In this document: one piece after another, positions 8,832 through 18,393 of the stretch
Position numbering within the stretch: the first letter of the stretch is position 1
How the letters are laid out: the number at the start of each line of letters is the position of its first letter
Source: an uncultured Lachnospiraceae bacterium
GTDB taxonomy: Bacteria > Bacillota > Clostridia > Lachnospirales > Lachnospiraceae
NCBI GenBank assembly: GCA_945919075.1
Contig: CAMEIX010000006.1
Location: 1-64,000, forward strand
DNA length: 64,000 nucleotides
Direction of reading: 5' to 3'
Position numbers and translations under genes: made by a program
Notes under the pieces: model-generated
The model's database searches: none
Seen by the model: the letters and a program-made list of their open reading frames with translations, nothing else
Told to the model about the DNA's origin: nothing

Positions 8832-9275
8832 ATGATTATTAAACCTTTAGAAATGGATCATATTTCAGCATGTGCGGACATTTTATGTGCAGTATATAAC
8901 AACGAACTGTGGATGTGCAGATGGGATAAGGAAACCGCAATGGATTATTTGCAGGATTTTTATGACCATAAAAAGTTTGTAGGTTTTACTGCGTGGGAAA
9001 AGGAAAAGCTGATTGGGGCATTATTTGCCCATGAAAAAATCTGGTGGAATAACAGTGAAGTCTTTATTGAGGAAATGTTTGTTCTTCCAAAAAAACAGGG
9101 ACAGGGGATTGGCACCCTGTTGTTAAAGGAAGTTGAGAAATATATCGATGAGAAACATCTTGCAGGAATTACCTTATCCACCAATAAATATGCCCCGGCA
9201 CCTAAATTCTATGAAAAAAACGGATTTGTGCAATGTGAACATGTCATTTTCATGGCAAAAGATATGGTGGAGTGA
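8832..9275 (+). CDS. GNAT N-acetyltransferase
   Basis: A 147-residue single-domain GNAT. The acetyl-CoA loop KKQGQGIGTLLLKEVE is at about 87-102, and the C-terminal 'PKFYEKNGF' element is complete. The domain is full length, so it should be active. The substrate is unknown. It forms a probable unit with the GNAT at 9314 (38-base gap). The upstream sequence ataacaaaatgatggag also occurs near 5735. Confidence 0.85.
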   Translation: MIIKPLEMDHISACADILCAVYNNELWMCRWDKETAMDYLQDFYDHKKFVGFTAWEKEKLIGALFAHEKIWWNNSEVFIEEMFVLPKKQGQGIGTLLLKEVEKYIDEKHLAGITLSTNKYAPAPKFYEKNGFVQCEHVIFMAKDMVE

Positions 9276-9313
9276 TGCAAAGAGGCGAAAGTCTTTAGGA
9301 GAGCGATGAAAGT

Positions 9314-9853
9314 ATGCAATTGGTATTAGCGGATGATTTTGACTTGATAAGAGAGAAATACATTGACGTAATCGAACATACAAAAGATATGAATCTTCAT
9401 GCCAGGTGGATTTATGGTAAGCACCCTACAGATGCAATGATTAGGTCCTACATTGACAGACAAGAAATGTACTTGTTTATGGATGGGGAAAATGTTGCAG
9501 GTTTGACCGGGATTACCATGTATCAGGGAGAGGATTATCATGCAATAAACTGGAGTCAAAGTCTGAAAGATGATGAGGTGGCTTCCTTACATATACTTAC
9601 GGTAACTCCTGAATATCAGGGAAAGGGTATTGCTAAAAAAATGATGGCAGAAATTATTGCAATGGTAAAGCAAAATGGAAAGAAATCGATACGGCTTGAT
9701 GCATTAGCATCGAATACCCCGGCTCAGCATATGTACGAAAAACTGGGGTTTATATATCGGGGAAAGCAGAATCTTTTTGCACAGAATACAGGATGGACGG
9801 ATTTTCTGTATTATGAATTACCGTTAAGCAAGGAGATTAGCATTGGGGGATAG
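9314..9853 (+). CDS. GNAT N-acetyltransferase
   Basis: A 179-residue GNAT with the loop YQGKGIAKKMM at about 101-111 and the late motif 'MYEKLGFIYRG'. The 'LHILTVTPEYQGKG' arrangement is typical of the RimI-like Acetyltransf_1 group. It follows closely behind the previous GNAT and is itself followed, one base after its stop, by a TetR relic. The substrate cannot be inferred. Confidence 0.85.
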   Translation: MQLVLADDFDLIREKYIDVIEHTKDMNLHARWIYGKHPTDAMIRSYIDRQEMYLFMDGENVAGLTGITMYQGEDYHAINWSQSLKDDEVASLHILTVTPEYQGKGIAKKMMAEIIAMVKQNGKKSIRLDALASNTPAQHMYEKLGFIYRGKQNLFAQNTGWTDFLYYELPLSKEISIGG

Positions 9854-9965
9854 ATGATGAAGGAAATGTCAAAAAAAGAAAGAATACTGCATGCCACACT
9901 CGATCTTTTTGCCCAAAAAGCATGGATGAGTTAATGGAGAATGCTATGGATAAAATTCCAAACAT
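9854..9965 (+). pseudogene. TetR regulator with its middle deleted
   Basis: The start (ATGAAGGAAATGTCAAAAA..., encoding KERILHATLDLFA) matches the beginning of the intact TetR at 11982, and the following AAAAGCATGGATGAGTTAAT matches that gene again about 180 bases further in. The stretch between is missing and the frame stops at 9934. It is a clear internal-deletion relic of a paralog of the TetR gene 2 kb downstream. Confidence 0.75.
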
Positions 9966-10021
9966 CAACCAGTTCAATAATTTAGACGATTAGAGATTTA
10001 AGATTTTAAAGAGGTAGAATT

Positions 10022-10714
10022 ATGATTGTAATGCTGAACGGACAAAACCATAAAGGAAGTACCTATCATATCGGAAGGATGATTGCTGATAAAATTACAG
10101 GTGATCATGAGATTCGGGAATTCTTTTTTCCGAGGGATCTGAATCATTTTTGCATGGGCTGTTATCAGTGTATTGAGGATGAGAAGGCTTGCCCGTATTA
10201 TGAAGAGAAAAAAATAATCCTTGATGCCATCGAAGAAGCGGATCTGTTAATTGTTACCACACCTACCTATTGTATGCATGTTTCTGCACCGCTGAAATCT
10301 CTTTTGGATATGTTATTTGATATGTGGATGGTACATAGACCGAAAAAGTGCATGTTTGAGAAACGCGCGGTTATTGTGTCAACTTCCGCAGGAGCTTCTA
10401 CGAAGTCCGCAATGAAGGATGTGGAGGATTCCTTATTCTATATGGGAGTACCATCAATCACGAAGTATGGTATCGCAGTCCAGGCAATGAATTGGGATGG
10501 GATTACGGAATCCAAAAAGGAAAAAATAGATAAGGGTACGACCAAAATTGCCCATAGATTAAGCAAAGGGAAAAAGCCTCATGTTGGGATAAAGACGAGA
10601 TTTATATTTAACATGATGCGAATGATGCAGAAAAATGGTTGGGGCTCCTCTCCGGTAGAGAAGCTGTATTGGGAACAAAATGGATGGATTTCGAGCGGAC
10701 GTCCATGGAAATAG
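10022..10714 (+). CDS. flavodoxin-fold NAD(P)H-dependent reductase / iron-sulfur flavoprotein-like
   Basis: The 230-residue protein has the FMN-binding start 'MLNGQNHKGSTYHIGRMI' and the 'TPTYCMHVSAPLKSLLD' segment that contacts the flavin ring. Two cysteines in FCMGCYQC and a third in ACPYY resemble the cysteine group in iron-sulfur flavoproteins, so a cluster is possible. The last 60 residues are extra and basic. It should pass electrons from NAD(P)H to an unknown acceptor. The 3' end overlaps the longest reading of the next gene. Confidence 0.75.
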   Translation: MIVMLNGQNHKGSTYHIGRMIADKITGDHEIREFFFPRDLNHFCMGCYQCIEDEKACPYYEEKKIILDAIEEADLLIVTTPTYCMHVSAPLKSLLDMLFDMWMVHRPKKCMFEKRAVIVSTSAGASTKSAMKDVEDSLFYMGVPSITKYGIAVQAMNWDGITESKKEKIDKGTTKIAHRLSKGKKPHVGIKTRFIFNMMRMMQKNGWGSSPVEKLYWEQNGWISSGRPWK

Positions 10715-10736
10715 GATAGGATGGTACAGTACTGAG

Positions 10737-11921
10737 ATGATAAATTTTGCTAATAATATGATTTTGGAATTTGAAAAAGATTCAGACCGTCGTATTGCAA
10801 GTATCTGCAGGGCACTTACTCTGCTAATTACTATTGTGATATTGCTAAACATTTTGCATATATTTAAGATTTCCACCGCTTTGTATCCGACGCTTATTAT
10901 ATCAGCTTTAATATTACTAATTCCAACCTTGTTATATGATATTTTAGGCTTGCGAACAAAGTTTATAAGATATCTTGTACTAACACTTCTGGTTTTTATG
11001 TCCGGACTTATGTACTCTATTCTTTCCTATCATGTAATTATTATGCTGGTATTGCCTATAGTGGTTTCATGCCTGTATTGTAACCGGGCAAATGTTTTAT
11101 ACACCATGGTATTAAGTATTCCTGTGATGATAGTAAGTCATCTGATGGCATTTAAACTTAAGATTGTACCTGATGAACCGCTTATTACGTTAGAGGGTGT
11201 GTTTCTATACGGAATTGTACCTCGTGTAATTGAGCTTATTGCAATATCTGTAATCTGTATCGGCATAACGGGCAAGCTGCAACGCTTGATTTCAGCCCTT
11301 GTCAAAAAAAATAATGAGCTGTATGAAGAGCAGCAGGTTATGGTGGGGTCGCTTTCTGAACTTGTGGAGGCACAAAGTCATGAGACAGGACAGCATGTAA
11401 AACGTGTTGCGGCCTATACAGAAATATTATGTCGTGGAATGGGACTATCAGAGGAGGACACTTGGAAGATCAGTGTAGCAAGTATGATGCATGATGTTGG
11501 TAAAATATGTGTACCACGGGAGATATTGCATAAACCCGGTAAACTTACGGACGATGAATTTTCGGAGATAAAAAAGCATGTGGATTATGGATATAAGCTT
11601 TTGAAAAACTCACCCGGAGAGATCATGCAGCTTGCGGCCAGCATAGCGAAAGAGCATCACGAACGCTTTGATGGTAAGGGTTATCAAAGCAAGCTTGAAG
11701 GGGAACACATCAATATATATGCACGATGTGTAGCGGTAGCAGATGTTTTTGATGCACTTGTAAGCAAACGCTGTTATAAGAAGTCATGGACTCCCAAAGA
11801 GGCGCGGGAAGAAATATTAAGTCAATCCGGTCGTCAGTTTGACCCACAAATTACAAAGTTATTTGATGAGCATTTTGATGAATTCCTTAAAGTTATGGAG
11901 GAGTATCCAGATGTTTCATAA
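10737..11921 (+). CDS. membrane HD-GYP-type phosphohydrolase
   Basis: The protein has about 394 residues from the ATG at 10737; an upstream ATG at 10680 would overlap the flavoprotein and lacks support. The first 180 residues hold about six membrane segments. A short helical linker (KKNNELYEEQQVM) leads to an HD-GYP domain with HETGQHVKRVAAY, MMHDVGKI, HHERFDGKGY and a conserved DVFDAL. Such domains usually split cyclic di-GMP. The last Pro of the name motif is Gln here (GYQ). The sensor part has no known fold. It is a signalling gene amid the enzyme array. Confidence 0.8.
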   Translation: MINFANNMILEFEKDSDRRIASICRALTLLITIVILLNILHIFKISTALYPTLIISALILLIPTLLYDILGLRTKFIRYLVLTLLVFMSGLMYSILSYHVIIMLVLPIVVSCLYCNRANVLYTMVLSIPVMIVSHLMAFKLKIVPDEPLITLEGVFLYGIVPRVIELIAISVICIGITGKLQRLISALVKKNNELYEEQQVMVGSLSELVEAQSHETGQHVKRVAAYTEILCRGMGLSEEDTWKISVASMMHDVGKICVPREILHKPGKLTDDEFSEIKKHVDYGYKLLKNSPGEIMQLAASIAKEHHERFDGKGYQSKLEGEHINIYARCVAVADVFDALVSKRCYKKSWTPKEAREEILSQSGRQFDPQITKLFDEHFDEFLKVMEEYPDVS

Positions 11922-11981
11922 AAGCTTAGTTCTGTAGCTTAGCATGGAAACAGTTTTTATTTATGATATATCAGGAGAGTG

Positions 11982-12587
11982 ATGAAGGATATGTCAACAA
12001 AAGAAAGAATACTATATGCCGCACTGGATCTTTTTTCTGAAAAAAGTTATAACGGAGTGGGTGTAGATTTGATAGCAGAGAATGTGGGACTGAAGGGGCC
12101 TTCTCTTTATAGGCATTATAAAGGGAAAGAAGATATTTTTAATTCTCTGATTGATATGGTTAACTCTCATTATGAAGAGGGGTTTGGCTTAAAACAAAAT
12201 CCGAAGGAACTCCCGAAAAGCATGGATGAGTTGATGGAGAATGCACTGGAAAAAATTAAGTTCACGATGCATGATGATATCGTTCGAAAGACCAGACGAA
12301 TCCTGGCAATGGAGCAGTTTCGAAACAAACGGATGGCAGAGCTTACATCCTATTATCATCTGGAGAATCTTCAACAAATGTATGCAGGTATCTTTGCAGG
12401 CCTGATGGAAAAGGGGATTTTGAAAAAGGATGATCCAAAATACCTTGCATTAGAGTTTGTTGCGCCGGTTTCATTGCTGATTCATGTATATGACAGACAA
12501 CCGGAAAGAGAAGAAGAGGTGCTGGATAAAATCAGGAAACATTTTGAGCATTTTGCTAAAGAATATGGAGGGAGTAGAAAATGGTAA
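11982..12587 (+). CDS. TetR/AcrR family transcription regulator
   Basis: About 201 residues, normal for the family. The N-terminal helix-turn-helix is clear: KERILYAALDLFSEKSYNGVG ... LKGPSLYRHYKGKEDIF in about the first 50 residues. The rest is the ligand and dimer domain. AGGAG lies five bases before the chosen ATG; a GTG at 11979 is also possible. Its stop overlaps the start of the next GNAT by a few bases, so it probably controls that gene and itself. A deleted paralog is at 9854. Confidence 0.85.
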   Translation: MKDMSTKERILYAALDLFSEKSYNGVGVDLIAENVGLKGPSLYRHYKGKEDIFNSLIDMVNSHYEEGFGLKQNPKELPKSMDELMENALEKIKFTMHDDIVRKTRRILAMEQFRNKRMAELTSYYHLENLQQMYAGIFAGLMEKGILKKDDPKYLALEFVAPVSLLIHVYDRQPEREEEVLDKIRKHFEHFAKEYGGSRKW

Positions 12588-13216
12588 TAAGAAATGAAAA
12601 ACCGGAAGATTATAGAGTCGTGGAAGAAATGATTAAAAAAACATTTTGGAATCTATCTGTGCCGGGATGCAATGAACATTATTTTGCACATCAGGTTAGG
12701 GAAAACGCTGATTATATTCCTGAACTTGATTTTGTTATGGAGGAGAATGGGCAAATTATTGGACATATTCTGTATGTAAAAGCAAAGCTTATTGCGACGG
12801 ATGGAACTGAGAAAAAGATCTTGTCCTTTGGTCCGTTTACGATTCATCCGGACTATCAGAGAAAGGGATATGGAAGAAAACTTCTTAATCATTCCTTGGA
12901 AGCAGCCAAGGAAATGGGATATGACACGGTTGCAATCTATGGAAATCCTGAAAACTATGCCTGTTATGGTTTTAAGAATTGTAAGAGATTCAATGTCTGT
13001 ATAGACGATAATGTATATCCTGTAGCACTTATGGTAAAGGAACTGGAAACAAATGTGCTATCCGGTAAAAATTGGAAATATATTGAGAGCCGGGCTCATC
13101 AAATGGATGAGAGTGGTTTTGAAGAATTTGATAGTACCTTCGAACAGATGGAAAAGAAATATTGCTATACGCAGGAATTGTTTTATATCTATTCAAGGTC
13201 GAATGTTCTACGCTAA
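12581..13216 (+). CDS. GNAT N-acetyltransferase (YhbS-like)
   Basis: A 211-residue protein. The GNAT core with the loop DYQRKGYGRKLL at about 91-102 and 'IYGNPENYACYGFKNC' matches the YhbS group, which is larger than the basic GNAT. The C-terminal 60 residues are an extra segment common to that group. It overlaps the TetR gene by seven bases, so the two are translated as a pair. Substrate unknown. Confidence 0.82.
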   Translation: MVIRNEKPEDYRVVEEMIKKTFWNLSVPGCNEHYFAHQVRENADYIPELDFVMEENGQIIGHILYVKAKLIATDGTEKKILSFGPFTIHPDYQRKGYGRKLLNHSLEAAKEMGYDTVAIYGNPENYACYGFKNCKRFNVCIDDNVYPVALMVKELETNVLSGKNWKYIESRAHQMDESGFEEFDSTFEQMEKKYCYTQELFYIYSRSNVLR

Positions 13217-13356
13217 GGTGATATACATATTTAGTGAATTAAGCAAATAGAATTGTGACGGTGATCATTCGTTTCTGACGTTCAAAAAGGATTTGTTGGA
13301 GTAGGGATACAAGCTGAGCAAGATTTCTATAAAGGAGCATACATAGGGGGAAACAT

Positions 13357-13905
13357 ATGAAAGTATCAATACGTACATGGAAACAAACAGATGCTGCATC
13401 ACTGGCATCTGCATTATCCAACAAAAAGATACAAAATAATTTACGGGATGGATTGCCATATCCCTATACAGAAAAGGATGCTTTGGATTATATTAATTTT
13501 ATTCTGTCTTCAGATCCCCATGATACATTTGCCTATGCCATTGATGTGGATGGTGTGGCAGTCGGAAGTATTGGTGCCTTTCGTAAGGAGAATATCCATT
13601 ATCGTACTGCAGAAATCGGTTATTATCTGGCAGAGGAATATTGGGGCAAAGGTGTTATGACAGAAGCAGTCAGATTGCTTTGTGAAGATGTGTTTGCAAA
13701 GACGGATATCATCAGAATTTTTGCAGAGCCATTTGCTTATAATACCCCGTCACGGCGTGTCCTTGAAAAAGCAGGATTTCAGTTGGAAGGTATTATGAAG
13801 TGCAATGCGGTGAAGAATGGAAAGATACTGGATATGGCACTTTATGGAATGACAAGGCAAATAGGTGAACTTCGTAGAATTAGCGAGGTGACGGATTATG
13901 AATAA
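13357..13905 (+). CDS. GNAT N-acetyltransferase (RimJ/RimL type)
   Basis: 182 residues with 'IRTWKQTDAASLASAL' at the start, the loop EEYWGKGVMTEAVRLL (93-108) and 'NTPSRRVLEKAGFQLEG' near the end: a full-length RimJ/RimL-like enzyme. Its stop overlaps the start of the ABC ATPase gene by eight bases, so it belongs to the head of that operon. The 140-base gap before it shows nothing clear. Confidence 0.85.
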   Translation: MKVSIRTWKQTDAASLASALSNKKIQNNLRDGLPYPYTEKDALDYINFILSSDPHDTFAYAIDVDGVAVGSIGAFRKENIHYRTAEIGYYLAEEYWGKGVMTEAVRLLCEDVFAKTDIIRIFAEPFAYNTPSRRVLEKAGFQLEGIMKCNAVKNGKILDMALYGMTRQIGELRRISEVTDYE

Positions 13906-14908
13906 GGAATACATGATTGAATTAAAAGACATTACAAAAGAATTTAAGGTGCTAAACCGGAGAGAAGGACTGAAAGGAAGTTTTCAGGATCTGTTTTCCC
14001 GTGATTATAAAATAGTACGTGCAGTGGATCATATTTCACTGTCGGTAAAGCCTGGAGAGATTGTAGGATTTTTAGGACCAAACGGTGCTGGAAAATCAAC
14101 TACCATTAAGATGATGACCGGTGTTTTGGAACCGACAAGCGGGGAACTTCTGGTAAACGGCAGAATTCCTTATAAAAACAGAACACAGAATTCACAGGAA
14201 ATCGGTGTTGTATTCGGACAGCGTTCCCAGCTTTGGTGGGCGTTGCCTTTGATTGAATCGTTTAAACTGTTAAAGGATATTTATCAGATTCCACAGGATG
14301 AATATGATGGAATGATGGAATTATACGGAAAACTGGTTAATTTCGATGAGATTCTACATAAGCCGGTCCGCCAGATGTCATTGGGACAACGTACACTAAG
14401 TGATATTCTGGCTACCTTTTTACATAATCCGAAGGTTGTTTTTTTAGATGAACCGACGATCGGTCTGGATGTTGCGATGAAGAGCAAAATCCGGGAATTG
14501 ATTTTGGAATTAAATAAGCAGAAACACACGACGGTCATCCTTACCACACATGATATGGGAGATGTGGATGCATTGTGTGAGCGGATTGTCATCATAGATA
14601 AAGGTAAAATGCTTTATGATAATGACATTGCGCATCTGCGTAAATTCTTTGGTGCATACCGTACACTAAAAATCCGTCCGAGAGAAAATATTGGTGTGAT
14701 GGTAGAAGAACTGGCAAAGGAATTAGAAACAATGGATGTGCGTATTTCCCATGATAATGAATGGGTTTTTCTTCTGGTAAATGAAGAAAAAACCAGTGTC
14801 CTAAAGGTGCTTGGACGGATTCAGGAAAAGCATAAAATCAAAGATATGCAGTTAGAAGAAATCTCCACCGAGGATGTAATAAAAAAAATATACAAGGAGG
14901 GGATCTGA
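13898..14908 (+). CDS. ABC-2 type transporter ATPase
   Basis: A 336-residue ATPase. Walker A is GPNGAGKST (60-68), the Q-loop region is 'VVFGQRSQLWW', the signature is a variant (MSLGQRTLSD), and Walker B is 'VVFLDEPTIGLD', followed by the switch His in LTTHD. The VFGQRSQLWW stretch and the two partner permeases mark the COG4586/4587/3694 group of uncharacterised exporters. It should power export through the membrane proteins at 14908 and 15717. The export substrate is not known. Confidence 0.87.
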   Translation: MNKEYMIELKDITKEFKVLNRREGLKGSFQDLFSRDYKIVRAVDHISLSVKPGEIVGFLGPNGAGKSTTIKMMTGVLEPTSGELLVNGRIPYKNRTQNSQEIGVVFGQRSQLWWALPLIESFKLLKDIYQIPQDEYDGMMELYGKLVNFDEILHKPVRQMSLGQRTLSDILATFLHNPKVVFLDEPTIGLDVAMKSKIRELILELNKQKHTTVILTTHDMGDVDALCERIVIIDKGKMLYDNDIAHLRKFFGAYRTLKIRPRENIGVMVEELAKELETMDVRISHDNEWVFLLVNEEKTSVLKVLGRIQEKHKIKDMQLEEISTEDVIKKIYKEGI

Positions 14909-15714
14909 TGAACCGCCTCAAAAAATATTTTGCCCTGACAAGAGCAGGTATTATTGAGTGTGTCAATTATCGTATGGCTCTTGTTGTCATGGTTTTTGGC
15001 AATCTATTATATCTGACCTTAATTTATTTTGTCTGGAAAGCAATCTTTGCCTCATCCGGAAGCGATGTGGTAAACGGGATGACATTTGAAAGTACGATGA
15101 TATATCTGGTTCTTGCCACCGCCTTGTTTAATTTCATGGAAATGTACATTGTCTGGGAGATGGGACGGGATATCCAGAGCGGAAAAATTGCTTTAAATCT
15201 GCTAAAACCAATGAAATACAAGGATTATCTATTCTGGAGTGTATCCGGTAGTTTTGTGGTAAACTTTGTATTTACGTTTATTCCCACGTTTCTCATTGTT
15301 ATGCTTGTGACAAAAGGGACGATTGCAATCGGAATCAACTTAATCTATTTTATAATTGCTGTCGTTCTGGCAGTAATCATTAATTATGAAATCGATTTTA
15401 TCATCGGGACGGTTTGTCTGTATACCGAATCCATCTGGGGAATTAATGTGATGAAACAGGCGGTGGTTGCACTGTTATCAGGCGCTACCATTCCTCTGGC
15501 TTTTTTCCCGGATAAATTGCGTGCTGTCATTGCGTATCTGCCGTTTCGGGCAATTTATGATACACCTCTCACGATTTTGTTAAGCCATAATCCGGATACC
15601 GGTATGGTGGCTGAAAAAATGCTGGTATCTTTTGCATGGGCGGTGGTCATGTCCTTAATCAGTAATCTGTTTTGGCGTATTTCCATCAAACAGGTGACCG
15701 TGAACGGAGGTTGA
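14908..15714 (+). CDS. ABC-2 permease subunit (COG4587-like)
   Basis: 268 residues with about six membrane segments and an early amphipathic region (KKYFALTRAGIIECVNYRMA). The gene overlaps the ATPase stop by one base, and an AAGGAGGGG site lies inside the ATPase end. It pairs with the next permease to form the membrane channel. The segment SIWGINVMKQAVVALLSG AT-IPLAFFP style end is typical of the group. Confidence 0.82.
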   Translation: MNRLKKYFALTRAGIIECVNYRMALVVMVFGNLLYLTLIYFVWKAIFASSGSDVVNGMTFESTMIYLVLATALFNFMEMYIVWEMGRDIQSGKIALNLLKPMKYKDYLFWSVSGSFVVNFVFTFIPTFLIVMLVTKGTIAIGINLIYFIIAVVLAVIINYEIDFIIGTVCLYTESIWGINVMKQAVVALLSGATIPLAFFPDKLRAVIAYLPFRAIYDTPLTILLSHNPDTGMVAEKMLVSFAWAVVMSLISNLFWRISIKQVTVNGG

Positions 15715-15716
15715 GT

Positions 15717-16526
15717 ATGAATACGAAAAAAAGAGGATTATCTTTCTATATCAAAATATATTTTAAAATCATTGCGCAGGATATTAAAAGCAGGATGAGT
15801 TACCGTGCGGACTTTATTATCTCCACCTTAGGTATGATTGCAACCAATATCGTTGGTTTTGTAGCATTCTGGCTGATGTTTAGTAAATTTCCTTCCATTA
15901 ACGGATGGGGATATTATGAAATGCTCTTTTTATACGGTTTTTCACTGGTTGCCATTACGCCAACACAGTGCCTTTTGGATAATAACTGGAATTTAAGAAG
16001 GTATGTTTATGACGGAGATTTTGTCAAATACTGTTTTCGACCGATTAATTTATTTTTTTATTTCGAATCGGAAGTCTTTGATGTCAAAGGATTTGGACAG
16101 CTTTTCTTCGGATTGGGGACCATCTGCTATGCCTGGTATCATCTGGCTTTGCCTGTAAATATACTTATGATTTTAAAACTGATTGTCTTTCTGATTTCAG
16201 CTTCCTTTTTTATGATGGCGATGCAGACTGCGGCAGCAGCAACCTGTTTCTGGATTGAGAATTCCTTTTATATTTTGGATTTGTCTTTAAAACTGAAGGA
16301 TTATGCCAAATATCCGATTACCATTTATAATCCCGTATTCAAGTTTTTATTTACGTTTTTATTACCGGTTGCATTTATTGCCTACTATCCGAGTCTTGTG
16401 ATCTTAAGACCGGATGAAGTGCCCCTCTTATCCTGGCTTTCACCGGTTATCGGCGTTTTATTTTTCTATTTAAGTTATAGGTTGTGGATGCGGGGAGCAT
16501 CGCGTTATGACGGAAGTGGTTCATAA
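15717..16526 (+). CDS. ABC-2 permease subunit (COG3694-like)
   Basis: About 269 residues, mainly hydrophobic with about six segments. I start at ATG 15717, six bases after GGAGG and right behind the stop of the previous gene; a longer frame from 15672 would overlap 43 bases and lacks a ribosome site. It completes the three-gene ATPase-permease-permease set. No substrate clue is present. Confidence 0.8.
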   Translation: MNTKKRGLSFYIKIYFKIIAQDIKSRMSYRADFIISTLGMIATNIVGFVAFWLMFSKFPSINGWGYYEMLFLYGFSLVAITPTQCLLDNNWNLRRYVYDGDFVKYCFRPINLFFYFESEVFDVKGFGQLFFGLGTICYAWYHLALPVNILMILKLIVFLISASFFMMAMQTAAAATCFWIENSFYILDLSLKLKDYAKYPITIYNPVFKFLFTFLLPVAFIAYYPSLVILRPDEVPLLSWLSPVIGVLFFYLSYRLWMRGASRYDGSGS

Positions 16527-16557
16527 AAAACAGAGCAAGCAGGATGGAGGGTGAATG

Positions 16558-16737
16558 ATGATAGAATATGTAAATAATATCAGTCCGGAAGAATATATGG
16601 AATTACGCAAAAAGGTTGGCTGGTGTGAGTTCCCTCTTGAAGAAGCGGCTGCAGGAATTAACAATTCATATATGGTGTTATGTGCGAGAGATCATGGCAG
16701 AGCAGTCGGCGTTATGCGCCTTCTTTGGGATGGGTAA
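16558..16737 (+). pseudogene. N-terminal half of a GNAT, truncated
   Basis: About 59 residues: 'YVNNISPEEYMELRKKVGW' and '...AVGVMRLLWDG' match the first half of a GNAT and end where the acetyl-CoA loop should begin. The stop falls directly after the central strand, so the binding half is missing. The remaining bases to 16835 show no further coding match. Confidence 0.7.
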
Positions 16738-16835
16738 CCAAATAAAACGTATTATGTGTTACTACAAAGGAGCATTCAGTGGGGAATGTGCCCGGGTACT
16801 GCGATAGGAACCTGTCCTAAGAGAGAGGAGAAGAA

Positions 16836-17402
16836 ATGGAAATTGTGCCGGTAAAAATAGAAGATGCAGAAGAACTTCTTTCCATATATGCACCCTATGT
16901 TCGGGATACCGCGATATCATTTGAATACGAAGTTCCTTCTTTGTCTGACTTTCAAGACAGAATACGAAGTATCTCATCGATCTTGCCATACATAAAAGCA
17001 GTAGAGGCCGGTGAAATTCTTGGATATGCTTATGCCGGTAAATTCAAGAGCAGGAAAGCATACGACTGGTCAGTGGAAGTGACTGTTTATGTGAGAAAAG
17101 ATTGTAGAAGATCGGGCGTTGGGAAATTGCTCTATCATGCATTGGAAGATTCTCTGAAACGTATTGGTGTTTTGAATATGAATGCATGTATAGCTCTTCC
17201 AAAAGAGGATGATGAACATTTGAACAATGACAGCTACTATTTTCATGAAAAAATGGGATTTCATCTTGTGGGGACTTTTCACAATTGTGGTTACAAGTTT
17301 AATACATGGTATGACATGATTTGGATGGAAAAATTCATTGGGGAACACCAAAAGTATCAAAGAAATGTCAGATTCGGTGAGTGGACGGTGAAAAATGATT
17401 AA
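16836..17402 (+). CDS. GNAT N-acetyltransferase (phosphinothricin-type)
   Basis: 188 residues. 'IYAPYVRDTAISFEYEVP' near the start, 'AYDWSVEVTVYV' (75-86) and the loop RRSGVGKLL (91-99) fit the phosphinothricin/methionine-sulfoximine acetyltransferase group. Members detoxify glutamate-like herbicides or amino acid analogues, but substrate transfer by homology is uncertain. A GAGAGGAG site precedes it. It overlaps the next GNAT by eight bases. Confidence 0.8.
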   Translation: MEIVPVKIEDAEELLSIYAPYVRDTAISFEYEVPSLSDFQDRIRSISSILPYIKAVEAGEILGYAYAGKFKSRKAYDWSVEVTVYVRKDCRRSGVGKLLYHALEDSLKRIGVLNMNACIALPKEDDEHLNNDSYYFHEKMGFHLVGTFHNCGYKFNTWYDMIWMEKFIGEHQKYQRNVRFGEWTVKND

Positions 17403-17907
17403 AATTGAATTATTATCAACAGAAAACTTTAAATTAGATTCATTGGACAATTATCCAAGAAAACAGGATGTAAAAAAAGTATACCGTAAACACGATGGAG
17501 AGTATATTCTTGTAGACTGTGTTTATACAGAAGATTGGGATATGGAAAAAAGACGTTCTGTGGCAAAGGATATCAGCAGCGATGATTATATTACACATCT
17601 TGCAATTGAAAATGATGAAGTGGTTGGATTTATCGGGTTAAAAAAAGATTTGGTTGAGTCCTATATGATTTTAGATTTGATGCAAGTATCGGCTATCTGT
17701 AGAGGACAGGGGATTGGAAGGAAACTGTTTGATATAGGGAAGGAAGAGGCCAGGAAGGCCGGAGCCAAGGCTTTATATATTTCTGCATGTTCATCTGAAG
17801 AAACGATTGCTTTTTATAAAGCTATGGGAGCTAAACTGACAGATTGTCCAATAAAAGAAATTGCAGAAGATGAACCATATGATCTGCAAATGGTTTGTTG
17901 TGTATAA
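17395..17907 (+). CDS. GNAT N-acetyltransferase
   Basis: 170 residues with a complete acetyl-CoA loop RGQGIGRKLFDIGKEEA (103-119) and a 'TIAFYKAMGAKL' end. The start overlaps the stop of the PAT-like gene and the next GNAT follows after 12 bases, so 16836-18357 is a three-GNAT operon. The substrate is unknown. Confidence 0.83.
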   Translation: MIKIELLSTENFKLDSLDNYPRKQDVKKVYRKHDGEYILVDCVYTEDWDMEKRRSVAKDISSDDYITHLAIENDEVVGFIGLKKDLVESYMILDLMQVSAICRGQGIGRKLFDIGKEEARKAGAKALYISACSSEETIAFYKAMGAKLTDCPIKEIAEDEPYDLQMVCCV

Positions 17908-17919
17908 AGAGGGATAGAA

Positions 17920-18357
17920 ATGGTTAGGGAAGTTAAAGAAGACGAATTAAATGAACTGTTAGAATTATATTTGCATTTGCATGAGAAAAGTATACCGGAA
18001 ATGTCAGAGCACTTGGACAAAACATGGAAGACTATCATGCAGGATGAAAACCATCATATTATAGTTAAGATGGCTGATGATAAAATTGTAGCTTCCTGTG
18101 TATGTGTGATTATACCTAATTTAACAAGAAATGTAAGACCGTATGCATTTATAGAAAATGTTGTTACCCATGCCGATTATCGTGGGAAAGGATATGCAAC
18201 AGAATGCTTAAACTATGCCAAAGAAATTGCGCAAAAAGCAAATTGCTATAAAATGATGTTGCTTACCGGTTCCAAGACAGAAACAACACTTCGGTTTTAC
18301 CAAAATGCCGGTTATAACAGCACGGATAAAACAGCATTTATCAGGTGGCTTGAGTAA
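17920..18357 (+). CDS. GNAT N-acetyltransferase
   Basis: 145 residues, the compact GNAT size. The strand 'PYAFIENVVTHADYRGKGYATECL' carries the loop (88-93), and 'TLRFYQNAGY' the end. It is the last of three GNATs translated in tandem. Confidence 0.83.
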   Translation: MVREVKEDELNELLELYLHLHEKSIPEMSEHLDKTWKTIMQDENHHIIVKMADDKIVASCVCVIIPNLTRNVRPYAFIENVVTHADYRGKGYATECLNYAKEIAQKANCYKMMLLTGSKTETTLRFYQNAGYNSTDKTAFIRWLE

Positions 18358-18393
18358 AGATAAAGTTTCGTTTTCTAAGGAGGAATTAATAAA

